From positions 104,995 through 168,994 of the forward strand of contig NZ_LFLU01000012.1 in NCBI RefSeq assembly GCF_001189965.1: 64,000 bases of DNA, given 5' to 3'. Made by a program: the position numbers and the translations under genes. The notes beneath the pieces were generated by a model. That model saw nothing but the letters and a program-made list of their open reading frames with translations, was not told the origin of the DNA and searched no databases. Positions 57,770-64,000 of the stretch are shown piece by piece (the first letter of the stretch is position 1; each line of letters starts with the position of its first letter). The stretch comes from Herbaspirillum rhizosphaerae (GTDB lineage: Bacteria; Pseudomonadota; Gammaproteobacteria; Burkholderiales; Burkholderiaceae_D).

Positions 57770-60063
57770 GAAGACCCTTAACATGGATCGGTTTGCTACT
57801 TTTCACCGTCAGCGTTTATGCGTATGGCGCCGGCGAGAATTCCACTGAAACCTTGTTGCTGGAAGTCTCCATCAACGGCCGTCCGACGGACCTGGTCGGG
57901 CAATTCTTCAAACGTCAGGACGGTTTGTTCGCCAGCGCGGGAGAATTGCGCAGCCTGGGCATCAAGGTGCCCGGCAAAGACGACGAGCTGGTGCCGATCT
58001 CGGGCGTAACCAGCAAGATCGATCTGAATCAGACGGCGTTGAAAATTGACATGGAAGTGCCCATGACTTTTCTGAACACCACCGATATCGCTACATCCGG
58101 CAAGTCGGCCGACAACGTGCCGCTGACGGAAAACTCGCGCGGCGTCCTGTTGAACTACGATTTGCTGGCCACCACCAGCGAAGGCGTGCACAGCCTCGGC
58201 GGTTATTTTGACGGCCGTTATTTTTCCGGCAGCAGCGTCTTCAGTTCGACCGGACTGGCCTACTTCGACAGCAGCCCGGCCAAATCGGCCCGGCTGGACA
58301 CTACCTACACCTACTCCAACCCGCGCGAACTGATCCGCTATCGGGTGGGCGATTTCATCACCAGCGGTTTGTCCTGGACACGGCCGGTGCGTTTTGGCGG
58401 TGCGCAGTTCGGCACTGATTTTTCGCTGCGCCCCGATCTGATCAAGTATCCGACCCCGAGCCTGGGCGGCGAAGCGGTGGTGCCCTCCACGGTCGATCTG
58501 TTCGTCAACGGCGTGCGCCAGTTGTCGCAACCGGTGCCGCCGGGCCCGTTCGAAATCCGCCAGGCGCCGATCGCCACCGGCGCCGGCCAGATTGCGGTGG
58601 CGGTCACCGATGAGCTGGGACGCCAGACTTTCCGCACCATACCGTTTTACGCGACAGACAAGTTGCTGGCGGAAAACCTCTCCTCTTTCACCGTCGAAAG
58701 CGGCTTCGTGCGCCGCAACTATGGTTTGCGCAGCAATAGCTACGGCGAATTCGCGATCGCCGGCACCGCGCGCTACGGCGTTTCCAAATTGCTGACGCTG
58801 GAAACGCATGCCGAAGCGATGAAAGGCATGACGCTGGCCGGCGGCGGCCTGGTCTACAACGTCAAGAACTGGGGCGTGCTGACGGGCGCGGTGTCGGGCA
58901 GCACGTCGGATGCAGGCACCGACCAGCAATTTTCGCTGGGTTTCGAACGCAGCACCAGCCTGTTCAGCATGTCGCTGATGCGCACGCAATCCGGCCCCAA
59001 TTACCGCGACATCGGCGCCATCGAAGGTTCGCCGACGTCGCGCGCTTCCACCATCGGAACCCTCGGTCTTAATCTGGGTGTGCTGGGCTCTGTCAGCCTG
59101 GCCTATACCATGGTAAAAAGCCCGGTCATCATTTCCGGCGCGGGCAATATCGGCATCAGCAACAGCGAAAGCGTGACCCTCTCGTATTTCAAATCGGTGT
59201 CGCGCGGCGCCAATATGTATGTGACCGGCTTCCGCGATTTTCGCAACGGCGGCTACGGCGCATCGATCGGCCTGATCATGCCGTTTGGCGACAACAGCGC
59301 CGGCGGTGTGAGCGTGAACAACAACAATGGCATGAAGACGACTTCCGTGCAGGCCAGCCGCCCGACGATCTCTCCCGGCGACATCGGCTGGCAACTGCAG
59401 ACTGCCGAGGGCTCTTATCAGCAGCGTTACGGCGAAGTCGACTACAAGGGCACCAAGGGCCGCGCCAGCTATACCGTGGCGCAAAGCAACAACGTCACCA
59501 GCCAGCGCGCAGGCGTGCGCGGCGCGGTGGCGTGGATGGACAACTCCCTGTTCATGTCGAACTGGGTGGACGACAGCTTTGCGGTCGTCAATACCGAAGG
59601 CGCCAAGAATGTCGGCATCTATACGGAAAATCGCTATGCCGGCAAAACCGACAGCAGCGGCCGGCTGCTGCTGACAGACTTGCGCGCCTATGACATCAAC
59701 AAGGTATCGGTCGACGTACTGGACCTCCCGCTGACGCTGCAGATGGACCAGAACGAGCAATACGTCAAACCGCGCGATCGTTCCGGCGTCGTCATCAACT
59801 TCAAGACCAAGCGGACTTCCGACGTCAACCTGATCCTCAAGACGGCCGGCGGCGACTATGTGCCGGTCGGCTCCTCCGTCAAGATCCGGGAAAACGGCCA
59901 GCAGGCGCCGGTCGGCTATGACGGTGCGGCGTATCTGTCCGAGCTTGGCCCCGTCAACACGCTCGACATCGTCATGCCTTCCGGCGCGACCTGCCAGGCA
60001 GTGCTGATCCCTGACCGCACGCTGGACGGCGGCATGAGCAGCAACACATTGGAATGTCACTGA
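57766..60063 (+). CDS. Outer-membrane usher (archaic/Csu type)
   Basis: This 765-residue usher has a signal peptide ending VYAYGA (about 1-22), an N-terminal periplasmic domain, a beta-barrel, a plug region, and a C-terminal part with the cysteine pair in GATCQAVL and TLECH. The start is TTG at 57766, overlapping the chaperone stop by four bases (TTGA), so translation is probably coupled. Its length is normal for the CsuD/FimD-like family. The next gene's ATG shares one base with its stop. Confidence 0.9.
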   Translation: MRRPLTWIGLLLFTVSVYAYGAGENSTETLLLEVSINGRPTDLVGQFFKRQDGLFASAGELRSLGIKVPGKDDELVPISGVTSKIDLNQTALKIDMEVPMTFLNTTDIATSGKSADNVPLTENSRGVLLNYDLLATTSEGVHSLGGYFDGRYFSGSSVFSSTGLAYFDSSPAKSARLDTTYTYSNPRELIRYRVGDFITSGLSWTRPVRFGGAQFGTDFSLRPDLIKYPTPSLGGEAVVPSTVDLFVNGVRQLSQPVPPGPFEIRQAPIATGAGQIAVAVTDELGRQTFRTIPFYATDKLLAENLSSFTVESGFVRRNYGLRSNSYGEFAIAGTARYGVSKLLTLETHAEAMKGMTLAGGGLVYNVKNWGVLTGAVSGSTSDAGTDQQFSLGFERSTSLFSMSLMRTQSGPNYRDIGAIEGSPTSRASTIGTLGLNLGVLGSVSLAYTMVKSPVIISGAGNIGISNSESVTLSYFKSVSRGANMYVTGFRDFRNGGYGASIGLIMPFGDNSAGGVSVNNNNGMKTTSVQASRPTISPGDIGWQLQTAEGSYQQRYGEVDYKGTKGRASYTVAQSNNVTSQRAGVRGAVAWMDNSLFMSNWVDDSFAVVNTEGAKNVGIYTENRYAGKTDSSGRLLLTDLRAYDINKVSVDVLDLPLTLQMDQNEQYVKPRDRSGVVINFKTKRTSDVNLILKTAGGDYVPVGSSVKIRENGQQAPVGYDGAAYLSELGPVNTLDIVMPSGATCQAVLIPDRTLDGGMSSNTLECH

Positions 60064-60545
60064 TGAAAAACTTAAGCGTCCTGCTTCGGGCCTCGGTCCT
60101 GCTCCTTGCCTGCTTCTGCAGTATCGGCAATGCGCAGGCGCAGGCCTGCACCGCCTCGTCGGTGCCCGTTGCGTTCGGCATCTATGACCCTAAAAGCGCG
60201 CTCCCAAGCGAAATCACCGGCACCGTCACGGTCGTCTGCCAGGCGGCTGTCTCCTTGCTGGTTGCCTTCACGGTCAAACTCAACGGCGGCTCCAGCGGCA
60301 ACATCAGCGCCCGCAAGATGATTACTTCCGGCTCGCAACTGAACTATCAAATCTACATGGATCCCACGCGCACCACCGTATGGGGTGACGGCACCGGCGG
60401 CAGCAGCTTCAACATCGGCGGCTATCTGCTTGCGGTGCTGGTGCCCGTGACGACCAATTTCACGGCTTACGGACGCATCACGGCGCTGCAGAATGTCTAC
60501 GCCGGCGCTTATACGGATACGCTGACGATACTCGTAACGTACTAG
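60063..60545 (+). CDS. Short SCPU-domain protein in the tip-adhesin position
   Basis: This 160-residue protein has a signal peptide ending AQAQA, one SCPU domain (AQACTASSVPVAFGIYDP, VTVVCQAAV) and the end LTILVTY. It occupies the place of the tip adhesin CsuE, but known CsuE-type adhesins have two domains and about twice the length, so this is half-size. It starts at an ATG sharing one base with the usher stop. It is clearly different from the other SCPU copies. Confidence 0.83.
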   Translation: MKNLSVLLRASVLLLACFCSIGNAQAQACTASSVPVAFGIYDPKSALPSEITGTVTVVCQAAVSLLVAFTVKLNGGSSGNISARKMITSGSQLNYQIYMDPTRTTVWGDGTGGSSFNIGGYLLAVLVPVTTNFTAYGRITALQNVYAGAYTDTLTILVTY

Positions 60546-60612
60546 GAAAGCTGCTTTGCGCAGTCTTCGGCAATCACCCACGCAACAGAAATTACGTATT
60601 TTTGTAACATTT

Positions 60613-60685
60613 AGGGAATTTCCTGATGCAATAAGACCCTGTGTCAGGATTCCCCTGATTCAGCAAAAGGTGCTGAAAACATAAA
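60613..60685 (+). promoter_or_regulatory. Duplicated pilin promoter, unit 1
   Basis: Box 1 is AGGGAATTTCCT (60613-60624), box 2 is TCAGGA-TTC-CCCTGA (60644-60658) and the -10 is CATAAA (60680-60685). The box centres are 32.5 bp apart and the -10 begins 22 nt after box 2, the same as in units at 62119 and 62994. There is no -35 consensus, so activation through the boxes is likely. Confidence 0.72.
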
Positions 60686-60712
60686 GTTCACCTGTACCCG
60701 GCGAATTCGAAA

Positions 60713-60732
60713 TTCTTGTAATGGGACAAGAA
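60713..60732 (+). promoter_or_regulatory. Covarying leader hairpin, unit 1
   Basis: TTCTTGT-AATGGG-ACAAGAA lies 30 nt upstream of the pilin start. Its 7-bp stem changes in a compensatory way in the other two units while the AATGG loop core stays fixed. Confidence 0.72.
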
Positions 60733-60762
60733 CCCGAACCGCCGAATCCAGGAGAGATTGCC

Positions 60763-61260
60763 ATGTTCACCATCAAGAAAAATCGTGTTATCTGCGCCAC
60801 CCTCGCTGCCGCCATGCTGGTTTCCGGCGCACCGGTTTTCGCAGCGACAGCGACCGGCTCGCTGGTCGTCACCGCGACTGTGCTGGCCTCCTGCACTGTA
60901 GTCGGCTCGACCATCGCCTTCGGCAACTACACCAGCTCGCAAGTCGATCAAACAGGCAACCTCGCCGTGCTCTGCACCAACGGCACTTCCTACACCATCG
61001 GCCTGGATGCAGGCGCCGGCACCGGCGCCACCACCAGCGTGCGCAAGCTGACCGGCTCGCTGGGCGGCACACTGAACTACGCGCTGTATCGCGATTCCGG
61101 CCGCACCAATAACTGGGGTTCGACCATCGGCACCGACACACAAGCCGGCACCGGCACCGGCCTGCTGCAAAACCTGACCGTCTACGGCCGTATCGCCGCT
61201 AGCCAGACTCCGCTGGCCGGCGTCTATACGGACACAGTGACCGTTACCCTGACTTACTAA
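60763..61260 (+). CDS. SCPU pilin, tandem unit 1
   Basis: This 165-residue protein has a signal peptide ending PVFA and one SCPU domain with Cys in LASCTVVG and VLCTNG, ending VTVTLTY. AGGAGAGATTGCC precedes the ATG. By my count it differs from unit 4 (63141-63638) at 14 of 165 positions, half of them in or next to the signal peptide. Together with its promoter it forms a copied block of about 648 bp. It is an SCPU-type pilus subunit that uses the upstream chaperone and usher. Confidence 0.9.
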   Translation: MFTIKKNRVICATLAAAMLVSGAPVFAATATGSLVVTATVLASCTVVGSTIAFGNYTSSQVDQTGNLAVLCTNGTSYTIGLDAGAGTGATTSVRKLTGSLGGTLNYALYRDSGRTNNWGSTIGTDTQAGTGTGLLQNLTVYGRIAASQTPLAGVYTDTVTVTLTY

Positions 61261-61282
61261 AATTTCCCCCGGTATCGACAAA

Positions 61283-61298
61283 CGCCTACGCGTAGGCG
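61283..61298. repeat. Perfect 16-bp palindrome
   Basis: CGCCTACGCGTAGGCG is an uninterrupted palindrome 22 bp after the stop of pilin unit 1. As RNA it could only form a short hairpin. As DNA it would suit a dimeric regulator. There is no T-run. Confidence 0.5.
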
Positions 61299-61483
61299 GC
61301 GGCTGGACGATGCCGGTTTTTGCGGACCGAGAAACCATGGCGACATGCCCTCAGGATTCTTTTTCCCGCTGCTTGAGTAGTTGTTGAGTATCGCCTCAGG
61401 TTCACCAGAAGTTCGCTTGTGTCCGCCACTGCATGCATGCTGTTCATAACACCAAATCGCAGCGACGGACTAAGGAGAGAACG

Positions 61484-61984
61484 ATGTCAGCCGTACAGAA
61501 ACACCGCACCTGTTGCGTCGCCGCGGCCATTGCCATTGCCGTGGCGGGAACGCCCGTGGCCGCGCAAGCCAACGGTACCGCCGGCGTGAACACATCGGCC
61601 GCCGTACTGGCAACGTGCACGATTGTCGGCTCGGCGATTGCCTTCGGCAACTATACGTCCGCACAAGTAGACCAGACCGGCTCGATCGCGGTGGTTTGCA
61701 CCAATGGCATTTCGTACTCCATCGGGCTGGATGCAGGCGCCGGCAGCGGCGCCACGACCGCCTTGCGCAAGCTGACCGGCTCCCTGGGCGGCACGCTGAA
61801 CTACTCCCTGTATAAAGACTCCGCACGCACCAGCAACTGGGGGTCAACTATCGGCACCGACACCCAATCCGGCAACGGCAACGGCGTCGTGCAAAACCTG
61901 ACGGTCTACGGACGAATCCTGAGCGGGCAAACACCGCAAACGGGCGTCTATACCGACACGGTCACCATTACGCTGACTTATTGA
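61484..61984 (+). CDS. SCPU pilin, tandem unit 2 (diverged, without the conserved promoter)
   Basis: This 166-residue protein has a signal peptide ending VAAQA and an SCPU domain with Cys in LATCTIVG and VVCTNG, ending VTITLTY. AAGGAGAGAACG precedes the ATG. It is the most diverged of the four downstream units. Its upstream region keeps only a half-match to box 2 (TCAGGATTC at 61351-61359) and lacks box 1, the -10 and the leader hairpin, so it is probably read through from unit 1 or controlled differently. Confidence 0.9.
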   Translation: MSAVQKHRTCCVAAAIAIAVAGTPVAAQANGTAGVNTSAAVLATCTIVGSAIAFGNYTSAQVDQTGSIAVVCTNGISYSIGLDAGAGSGATTALRKLTGSLGGTLNYSLYKDSARTSNWGSTIGTDTQSGNGNGVVQNLTVYGRILSGQTPQTGVYTDTVTITLTY

Positions 61985-62118
61985 TCAACATAGTGGCACG
62001 CTGGCAGGCCATCACGCGCCATCTGCAGCCGGGTCCGACTTCCGGCCTTCTTCATGCCTTCTTCCGCTGCCTCGCAACCCTTGGTCGGCGGCGGGGATGT
62101 CTCATTCTTTTCTCCCCT

Positions 62119-62191
62119 AGGGAAATTCCTTAAGCAAATATCATCACGTTCAGGAATCTCCTGATTTTGGCGCGTGCTTCAAAAATATAAA
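62119..62191 (+). promoter_or_regulatory. Duplicated pilin promoter, unit 3
   Basis: Box 1 is AGGGAAATTCCT (62119-62130). Box 2 is TCAGGA-ATC-TCCTGA (62150-62164), a perfect palindrome. The -10 is TATAAA (62186-62191). Spacing is identical to units 1 and 4. This copy is the best match to the shared consensus. Confidence 0.75.
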
Positions 62192-62218
62192 GTTCACCTG
62201 TGCCCACCGAATTCGAAA

Positions 62219-62238
62219 TCCTCGTAATGGGACGAGGA
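62219..62238 (+). promoter_or_regulatory. Covarying leader hairpin, unit 3
   Basis: TCCTCGT-AATGGG-ACGAGGA has a stem that keeps pairing although three base pairs differ from unit 1 or unit 4. Confidence 0.72.
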
Positions 62239-62266
62239 AAGAAACGGTAACCAAGGAGAAATCGCC

Positions 62267-62767
62267 ATGTTCGCATCCAAGAAAAATCGTGTTGTCAGTG
62301 CCGCCACCGCCGCTATCCTGCTGGTTTCCAGCGCTCCGGTTTTTGCCTCCTCCACAGCAACAGGTTCGCTGATCAATACCGCTACCGTCCTGGCCTCCTG
62401 CACCGTGGTCGGCTCGACCATCGCCTTCGGCAACTACACCAGCTCGCAAGTCGATCAAACCGGCAACATCGCCGTGGTCTGCACCAACGGCACGTCTTAC
62501 ACTATCGGCCTCGATGCCGGCGCCGGCACCGGCGCCACCACCAGCGTGCGCAAGCTGACCGGCTCACTGGGCGGCACACTGAACTACGCCCTGTATCGCG
62601 ATTCCGGCCACACCAACAACTGGGGTTCGACCATCGGTACGGACACACAAGCTGGCACAGGCAACGGCCTGGTGCAAAACCTGACCGTCTACGGCCGCAT
62701 CGCCAGTGCGCAGACTCCATTGGCCGGCGTCTATACCGACACAGTGACCGTTACCCTGACTTATTGA
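62267..62767 (+). CDS. SCPU pilin, tandem unit 3
   Basis: This 166-residue protein has a signal peptide ending PVFA and an SCPU domain nearly identical to units 1 and 4 in its mature part, with most differences in residues 1-40. AAGGAGAAATCGCC precedes the ATG. The whole block from box 1 to the stop is 649 bp, close to 648 and 645 bp in units 1 and 4, so promoter and gene were copied together. Confidence 0.9.
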   Translation: MFASKKNRVVSAATAAILLVSSAPVFASSTATGSLINTATVLASCTVVGSTIAFGNYTSSQVDQTGNIAVVCTNGTSYTIGLDAGAGTGATTSVRKLTGSLGGTLNYALYRDSGHTNNWGSTIGTDTQAGTGNGLVQNLTVYGRIASAQTPLAGVYTDTVTVTLTY

Positions 62768-62810
62768 TTTTTCGCCTGCCTGCACGCCTCAGGCATGCAG
62801 GCAAAACAAG

Positions 62811-62848
62811 AAGCCTGCTTGCGAGCCTGAGTACATCGCAGCAGGCTT
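62811..62848 (+). terminator. Terminator-like hairpin after pilin unit 3
   Basis: AAGCCTGCT and AGCAGGCTT form a 9-bp stem with a 20-nt loop, followed by TCTTCATTC. It separates units 3 and 4, which each have a promoter. A further GC-rich inverted repeat (GCCTGC/GCAGGC) lies at about 62774-62801. Confidence 0.6.
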
Positions 62849-62993
62849 TCTTCATTCATTGCGAGGCGTTGATCTCACGCGGCGAAGCGACTGCGGCACC
62901 TGTCGAGCAGCGCCGACGCAGCTCTTGGTGCGATCTCCGACATGCACACAGCGAAAGCGTTTTGCAACATCTCCACGACGCCTTTTCGCAACT

Positions 62994-63066
62994 AGGGAAT
63001 TTCCTCACGCTTCATGCTGCATATTCAGGAATCTCCCGATACTTGCGAGTATGTTGAAAATATAAA
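62994..63066 (+). promoter_or_regulatory. Duplicated pilin promoter, unit 4
   Basis: Box 1 is AGGGAATTTCCT (62994-63005), box 2 is TCAGGA-ATC-TCCCGA (63025-63039, one mismatch to the palindrome), and the -10 is TATAAA (63061-63066). Spacing is identical to the other units. Confidence 0.75.
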
Positions 63067-63093
63067 GTGCAGTTGTGCCCGGCGAATTCTAAA

Positions 63094-63113
63094 TTCTCGC
63101 AATGGTGTGAGAA
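63094..63113 (+). promoter_or_regulatory. Covarying leader hairpin, unit 4
   Basis: TTCTCGC-AATGGT-GTGAGAA has seven pairs including one G-T wobble, and the loop core AATGG is conserved. Confidence 0.7.
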
Positions 63114-63140
63114 GCCAGGCTGACTAAAGGGGAAACTGCC

Positions 63141-63638
63141 ATGTTTGCATCCAATAAAAATCGTGTCATCTGCGCTACCCTCGCTGCCGCCATGCTGGCT
63201 TCCAGCGCCCCGGTACTTGCTTCGACGGCAACCGGCTCGCTGGTCGTCACAGCCACCGTCCTGGCTTCCTGCACCGTGGTCGGTTCGACCATCGCCTTCG
63301 GCAACTACACCAGCTCGCAGGTCGACCAGACCGGCAACGTCGCGGTACTCTGCACCAACGGCACTTCCTACACCATCGGCCTCGATGCAGGCGCCGGCAC
63401 CGGCGCCACCACCAGCGTGCGCAAACTGAGCGGATCCCTAGGCGGCAACCTGAACTACGCGCTGTATCGCGATTCCGGCCGCACCAACAACTGGGGTTCG
63501 ACCATCGGCACCGATACGCAAGCTGGCACCGGCAACGGCCTGGTGCAAAACCTGACGGTCTATGGCCGCATCGCCAGCGGTCAGACGCCATTGGCCGGCG
63601 TCTATACGGACACAGTGACGGTCACCCTGACTTACTGA
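63141..63638 (+). CDS. SCPU pilin, tandem unit 4
   Basis: This 165-residue protein has a signal peptide ending SAPVLA and an SCPU domain with Cys in LASCTVVG and VLCTNG. AAAGGGGAAACTGCC precedes the ATG. It is the closest relative of unit 1 and the last pilin gene of the locus. Its transcript would run into the repeat-bearing element at 63747-63904. Confidence 0.9.
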   Translation: MFASNKNRVICATLAAAMLASSAPVLASTATGSLVVTATVLASCTVVGSTIAFGNYTSSQVDQTGNVAVLCTNGTSYTIGLDAGAGTGATTSVRKLSGSLGGNLNYALYRDSGRTNNWGSTIGTDTQAGTGNGLVQNLTVYGRIASGQTPLAGVYTDTVTVTLTY

Positions 63639-63735
63639 GTTCTGCCAAGTGAAGCGCAACGGGATTTATCCTTGCCTCCTGTCTTGGCAGCACACTCCGC
63701 TCCGGCATTCGCCATCTGTCGGTACACAAAAAAGC

Positions 63736-63915
63736 CTGCCATGCAGTAATGCCGTTCTGTTCAGCTTAAAAATTGCAATTCACCATGACTGTCGTCCTGA
63801 CGAAAGTCAGGACCCAACGGCGTATTGACCGTCTTCACGACACTGGGTCCCAGCGTTCGCTGGGACGACTGCTTCAGAGAAGCAGGCTTAACTGAACGGC
63901 ATTACTGCCATGCAG
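63736..63915. mobile_element. Putative MITE-like element carrying REP copy C, with flanking repeats
   Basis: The 158-bp segment 63747-63904 begins TAATGCCGTTC and ends with its inverse GAACGGCATTA. It is bordered by identical 11-bp CTGCCATGCAG (63736-63746 and 63905-63915). The flanks could be a target-site duplication. However, CTGCCATGCAG is nearly palindromic, so a single 23-bp inverted repeat with two mismatches is an equal reading. There is no coding capacity. Confidence 0.5.
63791..63869 (+). repeat. REP-type double-hairpin repeat, copy C
   Basis: This 79-bp copy matches copy B closely. GTCCTGAC-GAAA-GTCAGGAC is followed by a spacer and GTCCCAGCG-TT-CGCTGGGAC, here a perfect second hairpin. 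It lies within the putative element at 63747-63904. Confidence 0.88.
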
Positions 63916-63958
63916 GATTTTGTTTCGTTTCGTTTTACTTCGATTGGAATTGGAGAGG

Positions 63959-63975
63959 CATGCCCGATGGGCATG
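63959..63975. repeat. Short perfect hairpin near the window end
   Basis: CATGCCC-GAT-GGGCATG is a 7-bp inverted repeat with a 3-nt loop. It overlaps a possible start codon at 63973, so it could hide that start in the message. Confidence 0.4.
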
Positions 63976-64000
63976 AAATGGAATACAAATAAAAAAACCT
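63973..64000 (+). CDS. Possible start of a further gene (cut by window edge)
   Basis: An ATG at 63973 opens MKWNTNKKT to the edge of the window. The basic beginning would suit an exported protein, and GGAGAGG lies about 15 bases upstream. There is too little sequence to be sure it is a gene. Confidence 0.25.

Noticed and set aside
57796..60060. A 754-codon minus-strand frame opposite the usher
   Set aside because: It is an antisense shadow with no recognisable domains; the usher frame has a signal peptide and terminal cysteine pair.
60613..63638. The repeated pilin blocks as a CRISPR-like or phase-variation array
   Set aside because: The units are whole genes with promoters, spacers are not uniform, and there are no invertible repeats or short tandem repeats in starts or signal peptides.

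Overview
The window looks like chromosomal DNA of a GC-rich betaproteobacterium, most likely Oxalobacteraceae (Herbaspirillum or a near relative). This is an inference from a single-chain PurL, a Burkholderiales-type porin, the msrB-yciB-bolA-ppiC order, many LysR/GntR-controlled catabolic islands, a branched-chain-amino-acid-type ABC operon with acyl-CoA ligases, and spore-coat-U pili. No rRNA, tRNA, CRISPR array or transposase gene was seen.

Layout. 1-2.3 kb: a cut-off membrane protein, a sterol-desaturase-family hydroxylase and a TonB-C-terminal lipoprotein. 2.5-7.9 kb: a proposed aminophosphonate operon (ATPase, fused permease, binding protein, FAD oxidoreductase) facing a LysR regulator. 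9.0-14.7 kb: a GntR regulator divergent from SDR, aldehyde dehydrogenase, SDR and MFS transporter, probably uptake and oxidation of a sugar acid or polyol-type compound. 14.8-19.4 kb: a phospholipase-D-like protein, a small exported protein and a DUF4157 protein that looks like an orphan contractile-injection or toxin cargo. 19.7-25.7 kb: selO, msrB, yciB, bolA, a parvulin, a porin and a small membrane protein. 25.7-41.6 kb: mainly housekeeping and scattered genes (purL, an MDR-family reductase with LysR partner, BON lipoprotein, DadA-like oxidase, nnr, DMT exporter, divergent ybbA/tesA pair, glutamine amidotransferase, ppiD) plus a candidate small RNA upstream of ppiD. 41.6-51.2 kb: a seven-gene operon on the minus strand with a five-part LIV-type ABC importer bracketed by two acyl-CoA ligases, divergent from a Crp/Fnr regulator. 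51.3-55.9 kb: two histidine kinases and two response regulators. 56.4-63.6 kb: an archaic (Csu-like, spore coat U) chaperone-usher pilus locus.

The most distinctive part is the pilus locus. A first subunit, chaperone, usher and short SCPU protein are followed by four more SCPU subunit genes. Three of these are near-identical units of about 648 bp, each carrying its own copied promoter region. That region has two palindrome-like boxes at an invariant 32.5 bp spacing, a TATAAA-type -10 exactly 22 nt after the second box, and a leader hairpin whose stem covaries around a conserved loop. The fourth copy (61.5 kb) has lost this control region. A 79-bp double-hairpin REP-type repeat occurs three times (252-330, 7888-7966, 63791-63869); the last copy sits inside a larger inverted-repeat element that appears to have split the terminator of the pilus locus.
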